Assembly: GCF_050586345.1 (NCBI RefSeq)
Contig: NZ_JBOCEF010000012.1
Location: forward strand, 31,106 to 95,105
DNA length: 64,000 bases
Direction of reading: 5' to 3'
From: JBOCEF01 sp050586345
GTDB taxonomy: Bacteria > Pseudomonadota > Alphaproteobacteria > Rhodobacterales > Rhodobacteraceae
Below, piece by piece: positions 26,171-34,027 of the stretch. Both the position numbers and the translations under genes were made by a program. Each line of letters begins with the position of its first letter. Position 1 is the stretch's first letter. The notes under the pieces were generated by a model. The model was given only the letters and a program-made list of their open reading frames with translations, searched no databases and was not told the origin of the DNA.

Positions 26171-26683
26171 ATGTCCGAACCGATCCCGCGCCCCTCCCGC
26201 GCCGTCCTGCCCAGGAAAGACCGCCCGACCCTGACCGAGGGCGGGCGCGAGGCGCTGGACCTCGCGCGCTACGCGCCGTTCCTGCTCAACGCCGTCTCCA
26301 GCGCCTGGAACCGCGAGACCTCGGCCATCTACCGCGCCCGCTTCGGCTTCGGGATCGGCGAGTGGCGGGTGCTGGCGATGGTCGCGGTCGCCCCCGACAT
26401 CCGCCAGCAGCGGATCTGCGCCGAGCTGCGGATGAACAAGAGCGCGGCGAGCCGCTCGCTGGCGCTGCTCAAGGACAAGGGCCTGCTGGAGGCCCATGGC
26501 GAGGCCCGCCGCGCGCTGTGGCGGCTTACGGATGAGGGCGCGCGGGTCCATGCCGAGGTGATGGAGATCGCGCTCGGCTGGGAGGCGAAGATGCTCGAGG
26601 GGGTGGCGCCGGAAGACCTCTCCACCTTCCTCGCGGTCATGGCGCGGATGCTGGAGAACCTGGAGCGCGGGGACGGAGACTGA
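26171..26683 (+). CDS. MarR-family regulator
   Basis: A 170-residue MarR/winged-helix repressor from ATG 26171. The wHTH is visible at about 65-125 (FGIGEWRVLAMVAVAP, ICAELRMNKSAASRSLALL, then a basic wing EARRALWRLTDEGARVH). It is co-transcribed with the P450 (22-bp gap) and is the obvious ligand for the two dyads upstream. Related regulators respond to aromatic acids, consistent with the P450's likely substrates. Confidence 0.88.
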   Translation: MSEPIPRPSRAVLPRKDRPTLTEGGREALDLARYAPFLLNAVSSAWNRETSAIYRARFGFGIGEWRVLAMVAVAPDIRQQRICAELRMNKSAASRSLALLKDKGLLEAHGEARRALWRLTDEGARVHAEVMEIALGWEAKMLEGVAPEDLSTFLAVMARMLENLERGDGD

Positions 26684-26847
26684 GGCCCCCCCCTCCCGCC
26701 TCGCCGTCACGATCCGTGAAGGCCGGGGCCACGAACGCTCATGGCAAGGGGCGCCCGCAAGACTGGCGCGGCGCCCCCGCCGGGTGGTATCCGGGGAAAT
26801 TCTAAGCCTGCCTTTGCATTTTCCCCGTTCAGCCGTCCGAGCCCTCC

Positions 26848-27840
26848 ATGACCGATCCGATCAAGCGCGAAGATCTTCCCCAAGCGGCGCCCTTCGCGCC
26901 GGACGCCCCCGACGCCGCCGCCGCGCCGCTGGCGCGCCCCGGCCTCGGGATCGGCATCGCCCGGGTGCGCGAGATCGGCCAGCGCCTCGGCCCCGAAAGC
27001 TCGGGCATCGTGCTGATGCTCGCCGCCATCTTCCTCTTCACCGTCATGGACGCCTGCGCCAAGCACCTGGTGCAGACCCAGCCGCCGATGCAGGTGGTCT
27101 GGGCGCGCTATGCCAGCCAGACCTTCTGGGGCTTCCTCGTCTTCGCCCCCCGCCTGCGGACCCTGCTGAAGACCCGCAATTACGGGCTGCAGGCGCTGCG
27201 CTCGGGGCTCCTGTTCGGGGCGACCTTCTGCTTCTTCATGGCGCTCGAGGCGCTGCCCATCGCCGAGGCCATCGCGGTGTTCGAGGTCGCGCCCCTGTTC
27301 ATCACCATCCTCGCGGTGCTGGTGCTGGGCGAACAGGTCGGCCCGCGCCGGATGATGGGCGTGGTGGCGGGCTTCGCGGGCGCGCTGATCATCATCCGCC
27401 CGGGGGCCGAGGTGTTCTCCTGGTCCTCGCTGCTGCCCATGGGCGCGGCCTTCTTCTACGCCGCCTATTCCATCGCCACGCGCTTCCTCGGCCCGTCCGA
27501 GAACCCGCTGACCTCGTTCCTCTACACGTCGCTGTTCGGGACCGTGGCGGCCACCTTCATCGTGCCGTTCTACTGGGCCACGCCCTCGGCCGGGAACGGG
27601 GCGCTGATGTTCGGCTTCGGCATCATCGGCGGGATCGGGCAGTACCTGATGATCCTGTCGCTCTCGCTCGCGCCCGCGTCGCTGCTGGCGCCGATCGGCT
27701 ATGCGGGGCTGATCTTCGGCACCTTCTGGGGCTTCATGATCTTCGGCGAGACGCCGGACGGCTGGACCGTGGCGGGCGCGCTTGTGATCGTGGGCGCCGG
27801 TCTCTATGTCTGGGCGCGAGAGCGGCGACGCGGCGCCTGA
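26848..27840 (+). CDS. DMT-superfamily (EamA) transporter
   Basis: A 330-residue inner-membrane protein with a 45-residue soluble N-terminus (Ala/Pro/Asp-rich) and ten predicted helices in two EamA repeats (VMDACAKHLVQTQPPMQVVW...; ...PLTSFLYTSLFGTV). Segments like EALPIAEAIAVFEVAPLF and VLGEQVGPRRMMGVVAGFAG are typical of DMT metabolite exporters and S-adenosylmethionine-uptake-like members. Substrate unknown. Preceded by a 164-bp gap with an AT-richer stretch near 26795-26830 that may hold its promoter. Confidence 0.85.
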   Translation: MTDPIKREDLPQAAPFAPDAPDAAAAPLARPGLGIGIARVREIGQRLGPESSGIVLMLAAIFLFTVMDACAKHLVQTQPPMQVVWARYASQTFWGFLVFAPRLRTLLKTRNYGLQALRSGLLFGATFCFFMALEALPIAEAIAVFEVAPLFITILAVLVLGEQVGPRRMMGVVAGFAGALIIIRPGAEVFSWSSLLPMGAAFFYAAYSIATRFLGPSENPLTSFLYTSLFGTVAATFIVPFYWATPSAGNGALMFGFGIIGGIGQYLMILSLSLAPASLLAPIGYAGLIFGTFWGFMIFGETPDGWTVAGALVIVGAGLYVWARERRRGA

Positions 27841-27992
27841 CGGGCCCGCCTCGCCGCCCCTCCCTTTCCGCGCCCCGCACAGGCGCCGCCCCGGGGCTGC
27901 CGGGGCCGCCTTCCGACCTTCGCACGCGCCGCCATCCCGCGGCGCGTCCGCTTCGCGCTTCGCCTCCGCTCCCTGATCCGAGGGTCTTCGCC

Positions 27993-29378
27993 ATGACCGC
28001 CCCCGCAGCCCCGCTGTCCCAACCCCCCGTCGCGCCCCCCTCCGGGCCCCTTGTCGGGCGCGTGGCGGCCGAGCTCGCGAGCCTCGGGCGGCTGGCCTGG
28101 CCGGTGATGCTGTCGCGCGCGGCGATGCTGCTGCTGGTCAGCGTCGATTTCGCCATGGCGGGGCGGCATTCCACCGCCGCGCTGGGGGCGATCAGCCTCG
28201 GCTTCTCGGTGTTCATCCCGATCATGGTGGCGGGCGTGGGGCTGATGCTGGGCGTGGTCTCGGTCGCCGCCCGCCAGCACGGGGCGGAGGACCGGCGCGG
28301 CGCGGCGCAGACCTGGGCGCGAGGCATGCACCTGGCGCTGGCCTTCGGGCTGCTGGGCTGGGCGCTCTGCGCCGGGGCCGAGACGCTGCTCGGCTGGTTC
28401 GGCCATGCGCCCGAGCTCGCCGCTTCGGGCGGCGCGGCGGCGCGGGCGCTGGCGCCGGGGATCCCGGCGGTGCTGCTGTTCATGGCCTCGGCCTTCTACC
28501 TCGAAAGCGCGGGGCGCACGATGCCGGTGCTGGCGGCGATGGCGGCGGGGAACCTGCTGAACTTCGCCCTCAACGCCGCGATGATCCCGGGGATGGGGGC
28601 CGAGGGCGCGGCGCTGGCCTCCTCCCTCGCCCGCCTCGGCATGGCCGTGGGCCTGCTCCTCTGGGTGCTGCGCGACGCGGAGATCCGGGCGCTGGGGCGC
28701 AGCGCGTTCCAGCCCTGGGGGCCGGGCGGCTGGCGCGCGGCGGCGGAGGTCCGGGCGCTGGGCTTCGCCGGCGGCGCCTCGGGGTTCTTCGAGACGGTGG
28801 CCTTCGCGTCGCTGACCCAGGCCGCGGCGCTGCACGGGACCGGGGCCCTGGGCGCCTATTCCGTGGCCCATTCGATCGAGGCGATGGTGTTCATGACCGC
28901 CCTCGGCCTCGCCACCGCCGCCGGGGTCCGCGTCGGGTCCGAGGTCGGGCGCGGGCGCCCCGGGGCGGCGGCGCTGGCGGGGTGGACGGGCCTCGGGGCC
29001 GCGATGGGCCTGACCGGGGCGATCACCGCGACGCTGTGGCTTGTCTCGGGGCAGGTCGCGGCGATCTATACCGAGGACCCGGCGGTGATCGCCCGCGTCA
29101 CCGCGGCCTTCGGCATCGTCGCCATCAGCCTCGTGTTCGACGCCGGGCAGGCGGTGATGGGCCAGCTGGTGCGCGCGCTGGGCGACACCTGGGCGGGGGC
29201 GGGGATCTTCTTCTTCGCCTTCTTCTGCGTGATGGCCCCGTCGGGCTGGTGGCTGGCGCTCGGCGCCGGGATGGGCGAGAAGGGGCTGTTCCTGGGCACC
29301 CTGATGGGCTGCGCCACGGCGGTGATCCTGCTGTCCTGGCGTTTCGCCCGCCTGCTTGAGCGGAGACGCAACGCATGA
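27993..29378 (+). CDS. MATE-family efflux transporter
   Basis: A 461-residue MATE protein from ATG 27993 with twelve predicted helices: RLAWPVMLSRAAMLLLVSVDFAM at the N-terminus, then IPAVLLFMASAFYLESAGRT and GAYSVAHSIEAMVF at the start of the second half. It exports cationic compounds against H+ or Na+. The stop overlaps the next gene's ATG (ATGA), so it is coupled to the acyltransferase. Confidence 0.9.
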   Translation: MTAPAAPLSQPPVAPPSGPLVGRVAAELASLGRLAWPVMLSRAAMLLLVSVDFAMAGRHSTAALGAISLGFSVFIPIMVAGVGLMLGVVSVAARQHGAEDRRGAAQTWARGMHLALAFGLLGWALCAGAETLLGWFGHAPELAASGGAAARALAPGIPAVLLFMASAFYLESAGRTMPVLAAMAAGNLLNFALNAAMIPGMGAEGAALASSLARLGMAVGLLLWVLRDAEIRALGRSAFQPWGPGGWRAAAEVRALGFAGGASGFFETVAFASLTQAAALHGTGALGAYSVAHSIEAMVFMTALGLATAAGVRVGSEVGRGRPGAAALAGWTGLGAAMGLTGAITATLWLVSGQVAAIYTEDPAVIARVTAAFGIVAISLVFDAGQAVMGQLVRALGDTWAGAGIFFFAFFCVMAPSGWWLALGAGMGEKGLFLGTLMGCATAVILLSWRFARLLERRRNA

Positions 29379-30274
29379 CGCGCGCGACGAGGATGCAGCG
29401 GCTGCAATTCGCGGTCGAGATGGCGGCGGTCCGCGTCGCCACGGTCCTGACCGCGCCGCTCTCCGACGCCGCGCTGATCTCGCTCGCCGGGCGCATCGGG
29501 CGGCTGATCGGCCGGTACGTCCCCGCCGCCCGCAAGCGGGTCGAGGCGAACCTGAAGCTCGTCCGCCCCGACCTGACCGCGGCCGAGCGCGCGGAGATCG
29601 CCGCCGAGGCCGGGGCGTCGATGTGCATGTGGGGGGCGGAGTACATGCGCCTCGCGTCCCTCGCCGCCGACCCGTCGCTGCGCCATGTCGAGGGCGGGGA
29701 GCATGTCCGCGCGGCACGGGAAGCGGGCCGCCCGATCCTGTTCGTGACCGCCCATTTCGGGGGGTGGGAGTTCGTGCGTCTCGCCGCCCGCGACCTGGGG
29801 GTCGAGACCGGGATCCTCTACCGCGCCTTCAACAACCCGGATTTCGACGCCCATGCCCAGACGCTGATCAAGGCGGCGGGCGAGCCGGTGATGCACAAGG
29901 GCCGCCAGGGCTCGCGCGCGCTGCTGCGGCTGATCGGCAAGGGCGGGGCGGCGATGATCCTGGTGGACCAGCGCCAGACCGGCGCGCCGCTGGCGCCCTT
30001 CCTCGGGCGCTCGGCCGAAACCTCGACGGCGGTGGCGGAGCTGGCGAAACGCTCCGGCGCCGCGCTGATCCCGGCCTGCGCCGTGCGGGTGCAGCCGGGG
30101 GCGGAGTACCACGTGCGCTTCGAGGCGCCGGTCGAGGTCGGGGACCCGCTGGCGGCGATGGCCGAGGTCAACGCCCGCATCGGCGCCTGGGTCGAGGGGC
30201 GCCCGGGGCAATGGTTCTGGATGCATCGGCGCTGGCGGCTGTCGGCCGGGGTGACGGCGCCGGAAGACGCCTGA
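29375..30274 (+). CDS. LpxL/HtrB-family lysophospholipid or lipid A acyltransferase
   Basis: A 299-residue acyltransferase. The catalytic HX4E motif is HFGGWE (about residue 124). Downstream VDQRQTGAPLAPFLGR and the closing region ARIGAWVEGRPGQWFWMHRRW are typical of LpxL-type enzymes that add secondary acyl chains to lipid A or make ornithine lipids and related membrane lipids. An N-terminal membrane anchor is likely. Coupled to the MATE gene. Which acceptor it uses cannot be told from sequence. Confidence 0.87.
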   Translation: MTRATRMQRLQFAVEMAAVRVATVLTAPLSDAALISLAGRIGRLIGRYVPAARKRVEANLKLVRPDLTAAERAEIAAEAGASMCMWGAEYMRLASLAADPSLRHVEGGEHVRAAREAGRPILFVTAHFGGWEFVRLAARDLGVETGILYRAFNNPDFDAHAQTLIKAAGEPVMHKGRQGSRALLRLIGKGGAAMILVDQRQTGAPLAPFLGRSAETSTAVAELAKRSGAALIPACAVRVQPGAEYHVRFEAPVEVGDPLAAMAEVNARIGAWVEGRPGQWFWMHRRWRLSAGVTAPEDA

Positions 30275-30348
30275 GGCGCGGCAGGCGCGCGAAACGGCGG
30301 GTGACAGGCGCGGCAGGCTGGGGCCGCGGCAGGCGGCCCGCGCGGCCC

Positions 30349-31080
30349 TCAGTCCTCGAGCTTCGCGGCCCCGAGCACCGGGCCGACGCGGCCCTGCTGC
30401 ACGATCACGGCGATGCCGTCCGCGCCCTCGGGCGCCGGGGCCATGATCCGCTGCGCGCCCGCGCCGGCGCTGACCCGGCCGATCTTCATCCAGCTGCCGA
30501 CCACGTTGCGATGCGCGCTGACCCGGCCTGCGTTCTCGCCGCGCTTGATGCGCACCGGCTCGGGGCGGGTTTCGTAGCCCACCAGCCAGACCACCGCCTC
30601 GCCCGTGAACGGCCCCTGCGGGACCAGCTCGGCCCACAGGCCGTCGGCGTCGCGGGTCAGCGTCACCGCGATCGGGTCCACCTGCGCGGCGGCGGCGGAC
30701 AGGGCCGCGCGCACCTCGGACCGGCGGCTGCCGACCACCCGGGCCTGCCCGTCGATCACCATCTGCGGGGTGTAGACCGAGCGCGCGCCGATCATGTCGC
30801 GATAGGCGATCTGCCGCTCGGTGAAGGCATGGCGCGCATGGGTGTCGCGCCAGCCGAGATAGTCCCAGTAATCCACGTGCAGCGACAGCGCGATCACCCC
30901 CGGCGCGTCCGCCAGCTCGGACAGGTAGGCGTCCGCGGGCGGGCAGGAGGCGCAGCCCTGGCTGGTGTAGAGCTCGATCACCACCGGCTCCCCGGCCAGC
31001 GCGCCTCCGCCCGCCCCGGCCAGCAGCGGCAGCGACAGGAGGGCGGCGCGGCAGCGGCGGAGAAGGGCGGGAAGGATCAT
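30349..31080 (-). CDS. DUF1223 thioredoxin-like periplasmic protein
   Basis: A 243-residue protein with an N-terminal signal peptide (RAALLSLPLLAGAGGGALA). The thioredoxin-like fold has ELYTSQGCASCPPADAYLSEL with a CxxC pair, and the DUF1223 hallmarks SLHVDYWDYLGWRDTHA and RQIAYRDMIGARSVYTPQM. Function in the family is unknown; a periplasmic redox role is likely. Single gene, minus strand. The 74-bp gap to the acyltransferase has three GCGGCAGGC-like repeats. Confidence 0.88.
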   Translation of the reverse strand: MILPALLRRCRAALLSLPLLAGAGGGALAGEPVVIELYTSQGCASCPPADAYLSELADAPGVIALSLHVDYWDYLGWRDTHARHAFTERQIAYRDMIGARSVYTPQMVIDGQARVVGSRRSEVRAALSAAAAQVDPIAVTLTRDADGLWAELVPQGPFTGEAVVWLVGYETRPEPVRIKRGENAGRVSAHRNVVGSWMKIGRVSAGAGAQRIMAPAPEGADGIAVIVQQGRVGPVLGAAKLED

Positions 31081-31346
31081 GCGCAGGGCTCCGTGCGGGG
31101 GGCGTCAGGTGCAAGGGCGACGGGACGGAACGCCCGCCGCGCTTCCTGAACTAGCCCTGACCGCCCGCCAAGGCGAGTCAACCCTGCGAGAGCGCGCCGC
31201 CCCGGCCCGGCGCCGTGCCCGTGACGCCGCAGGCGCCGCCCCGCGCGGCGGCGCGCGGCGGCGGAGAGCTGGGGCGGGGCGGGGGCGAGGCGGAAGGAGG
31301 CGGGGCCGCGCGTCGGTGGCGACGGGGCGCGGGGGGGGGGGCGGGT

Positions 31347-31784
31347 TTACCAGCGCCGGGTGCGGGACAGGAAGGCCTCGGCCTCGGCCCCGAAGGCGGC
31401 GCGCAGGCCGGCCTCCTCGTCGCGCACGAAGCGCCGGTCGATGACGGCGATGAAGATGAAGGGCGGGACCAGCGCCGTCAGCGCCCCCAGGTGCAGCGCC
31501 CAGCCGAGCAGGATCAGCGCCATGCCGGTATACATCGGGTTGCGGTTGAGCCGGTACGGCCCCGACGCCACCAGCGCCGTGGGGCGGGCGCGCGGATGGA
31601 CGGTGGTGTCCCGGGCCCGGAAATGCAGCGCCGCCCAGAGGATCAGCCCGAAGCCGAGCAGCGCGGGCGCGATGACGAGGAGCGTGTCCGCCTCATACCT
31701 CAGCCCGGGCGAGACCCGGGCCAGCGCGGCTTCGACCGCGCCTGCGGCCAGCATCCACAGCGGCGGGATTTCCAGTCGGCGCAT
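31347..31784 (-). CDS. Isoprenylcysteine/phospholipid methyltransferase-like membrane protein
   Basis: A 145-residue protein with three or four hydrophobic helices and the ICMT/PEMT signature LVASGPYRLNRNPMYTGM followed by RDEEAGLRAAFG. Bacterial members methylate small lipophilic substrates with SAM; the target is unknown. Separated from the DUF1223 gene by 266 bp of low-complexity GC sequence with no gene seen. Confidence 0.85.
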   Translation of the reverse strand: MRRLEIPPLWMLAAGAVEAALARVSPGLRYEADTLLVIAPALLGFGLILWAALHFRARDTTVHPRARPTALVASGPYRLNRNPMYTGMALILLGWALHLGALTALVPPFIFIAVIDRRFVRDEEAGLRAAFGAEAEAFLSRTRRW

Positions 31785-31826
31785 GGCGGGGCCCTTTCCG
31801 CTTCGGCGGGCCCCGCCTTGCGGGGC

Positions 31827-32102
31827 CTAGTGCAGCTGGTACTCGGCCGTCACGTAGCGCAGCTCTTTCGGCCCGATCAAGGCGTGATGCACGAGGCGCA
31901 CCGAATGCAAAGGCCCGTCCAGTTCGCGGTCCCAGAAGTCGAGGAACGCCTGCAGGCGGGGGAATTTCGGGGCGATGTCGTAGTCCTGCCAGGTGAAGGT
32001 CTGCAGGATCCGCCGCGCGTCGGGCAGGCGGTAGGTGATCTCGGCGGTTGCGAGGGAGTAGCCGGCAAGTTGCTTACGGAAATCCTCGTCGACTTTTCTC
32101 AT
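31827..32102 (-). CDS. usg: Usg family protein
   Basis: A 91-residue protein from ATG 32102 (MRKVDEDFRKQLAGYSLATAEITYRLPD). The core QTFTWQDYDIAPKFPRLQAFLDFW and the ending KELRYVTAEYQLH match the alphaproteobacterial Usg family, often near trpF and of unknown function. Here it stands next to the methyltransferase on the same strand. Confidence 0.88.
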   Translation of the reverse strand: MRKVDEDFRKQLAGYSLATAEITYRLPDARRILQTFTWQDYDIAPKFPRLQAFLDFWDRELDGPLHSVRLVHHALIGPKELRYVTAEYQLH

Positions 32103-32384
32103 GCTGCGCTCCGTTCGTCTTCTCCTTCCATGGATCACGCGGCCCCCGCGCGGCGTGCGTTGCGGCACGGGCCCGGCGGGGCGCGACAGGGAAATGGTCA
32201 GGGCAGAATGGTGAACAAATCCAGCGCTTATCGCCGGCGCCGCATGATTTTTGCGCCGCGGCGCCGGGCAGGGCATGCGCGGGATTTACATATGGGCCCC
32301 GTGCTTTACCATGCGCGCAGCAGGGTTTGCGGCCCGCTTCGGCGCCGCGATGCAGCACGCAGCGCGCGCTGCCCCGCCGCCCCC
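32103..32384. other. Intergenic gap upstream of usg
   Basis: 282 bp between convergent-side genes. An AT-richer patch (GATTTACATATGG near 32282-32296) may be promoter DNA, but no gene or clear dyad is seen. Confidence 0.4.
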
Positions 32385-33065
32385 TCAGACGGGGAACTGC
32401 GCGGCGAAGGCTGATTCGCCCAAGCGCGTGATCCGCAGCGCCCGCGACCCGTCCCGCCGCGCGGCCCAGCCCTTCTCCAGCGCCAGCGAGAGCACCGCCG
32501 CCCCCGCGCCGCCCGCAAGGTGGGTGCGCCGCTCGGACCAGTCGAGGCAGGCGCGGCAGACCGGGCGGCGGGATGCGGCCAGCGCCTCGGCGTCCACCCC
32601 GAGGCCCGAGAGGAACGCGGCGCCGCCGGGCGAAAGCCGCCCGCGCTCGCCCTGCATCTCCAGCATTCCGCGGGCCGAGAGGCTGTCCCAGATCCGCACC
32701 CCCAGCGCCCCGGCGATGTGGTCGTAGCAGGTGCGGGCGGCGCGCAGCTCGGGGTCGCGCGGGCCGGGGCGGGCGCGGGCGGGGCCGCGCGCCTCGGAAA
32801 ACCCCATCAGCGCCTCCAGCGCCGCCGCCGCCTCGGGGCCCGCCAGCGCGTAGTACCGCGCCCGGCCCTGGGACCGGCGGATCAGAAGCCCGCCCTCGAC
32901 CAGCTGCGAAAGGTGCCCCGAGGCGGTCTGCGGGGCCACCCCCGCCTCGCGCGCCAGCTCGCCCGCCGCCAGCGCCCGGCCGCCCATCAGGGCCGAGAGC
33001 ATGGACGCGCGGGCCGGGTCGCCGATCAGCGCGGCGAGGCGGGCGAGGTCGGGGCCTTCGGGCAT
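32385..33065 (-). CDS. ArsR-family regulator with C-terminal extension
   Basis: A 226-residue protein from ATG 33065 with GGAGAG upstream. Residues 1-90 are an ArsR winged helix (LARLAALIGDPARASMLSAL, GVAPQTASGHLSQLVEGGLL, GRARYYAL). The rest (about 95-226) is a conserved extension with Cys residues RPVCRACLDWSERRTHLAG and TCYDHIAG. This HTH-plus-extension form is a known ArsR subgroup. It is divergent from the NIPSNAP/ABM pair (136 bp between starts) and probably controls it. Confidence 0.87.
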   Translation of the reverse strand: MPEGPDLARLAALIGDPARASMLSALMGGRALAAGELAREAGVAPQTASGHLSQLVEGGLLIRRSQGRARYYALAGPEAAAALEALMGFSEARGPARARPGPRDPELRAARTCYDHIAGALGVRIWDSLSARGMLEMQGERGRLSPGGAAFLSGLGVDAEALAASRRPVCRACLDWSERRTHLAGGAGAAVLSLALEKGWAARRDGSRALRITRLGESAFAAQFPV

Positions 33066-33201
33066 GGCGTCTCTCTCCTGTCCCGGGGGGCGGGGCGCAT
33101 CATGGCGTCCCCCGCGCGCGGATGCTTCGGGCCGGACCGTACCATCGCCGCGCCCCGGCGGGGCAGGGTGCAGACACGCTGAACAACCCGAGGGGGCCCC
33201 C

Positions 33202-33567
33202 ATGATCACCTGCTTCATCCGCTACCGCATCGACCCGCACAAGCGCGATGCCTTCGAAACCTACGCCCGGAACTGGGGCCAGGCGATCCCGCGCAGCGGC
33301 GCCCGGCTGGTGGGCTATTTCGCGCCCCATGAAGGGTCCAGCACCCTCGCCTACGGGGTCTACTCCATCGAAAGCCTCGCCGATTACGAGGCCTACCGCG
33401 CCCGCCTCGCCGCCGATCCGCTGGGGCGGGAGAACTACGATTTCGCCATGCGGGAGAAGTTCCTGTTGGAGGAGGAGCGGCATTTCCTCAAGCTGGCCTC
33501 GGGTCCGCACGCGGAGTTCCGGGACCATGGCCCGGCGCAGGCCCGCAGGCAGGGAGAAAACCGATGA
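33202..33567 (+). CDS. NIPSNAP-family protein
   Basis: A 121-residue ferredoxin-like alpha/beta-barrel protein from ATG 33202 behind GAGGGGG. MITCFIRYRIDPHKRDAFETYARNW and the central LVGYFAPHEGSSTLAYGVYS match NIPSNAP. It is coupled to the next gene (ATGA overlap). Function unknown; likely controlled by the divergent ArsR protein. Confidence 0.85.
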   Translation: MITCFIRYRIDPHKRDAFETYARNWGQAIPRSGARLVGYFAPHEGSSTLAYGVYSIESLADYEAYRARLAADPLGRENYDFAMREKFLLEEERHFLKLASGPHAEFRDHGPAQARRQGENR

Positions 33568-33911
33568 TCGCCATCATCTTCGAAGTCACGCCGAAGGACG
33601 GCAAGGTCGACCGCTATTTCGAGATCGCCGGGATGCTGAAGGAGGACCTGGCCGAGGCCGACGGCTTCATCAGCGTCGAGCGGTTCAAGTCGGTGACCGA
33701 GGAGGGCAAGTTCCTCTCGGTCAGCTTCTGGCGGGACGAGGCGGCGGTGAAGGCCTGGCGCGCGACATCCCGCCACCGCGAGGCGCAGGCCGAGGGGCGG
33801 GGCGAGGTCTTCGCCGATTACCGCCTGCGGGTGGCCGAGGTCGTGCGCGATTACGGCATGACGCGGCGCGAGGAGACGCCGCAGGACAGCCTCGAGGTGC
33901 ACAAGGGGTGA
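33564..33911 (+). CDS. Antibiotic biosynthesis monooxygenase (ABM) domain protein
   Basis: A 115-residue dimeric ABM-fold protein (MIAIIFEVTPKDGKVDRYFEI, ADGFISVERFKSVTEEGKFLS, then SFWRDEAAVKAWRATSRHRE). Members include small monooxygenases and haem-degrading enzymes. Its start overlaps the NIPSNAP stop, so the two are one unit. Substrate unknown. Confidence 0.87.
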   Translation: MIAIIFEVTPKDGKVDRYFEIAGMLKEDLAEADGFISVERFKSVTEEGKFLSVSFWRDEAAVKAWRATSRHREAQAEGRGEVFADYRLRVAEVVRDYGMTRREETPQDSLEVHKG

Positions 33912-33959
33912 GGCGCGGGGGCTGCGGGGCGGGGGCTGAAGGCCTCCCCCGATCGCGAA

Positions 33960-33991
33960 ACGCCCCGCCCGGCGGCGGCCGGACGGGGCGT
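33960..33991. terminator. Bidirectional terminator between ABM and giant surface-protein genes
   Basis: ACGCCCCG (33960-33967) pairs with CGGGGCGT (33984-33991), with CCGG/CCGG inside. Both flanking genes end towards it. Confidence 0.75.
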
Positions 33992-34027
33992 CTGAAAGGG
34001 CGGCGGCGCGCCTTGCGTGGTCGCGCC

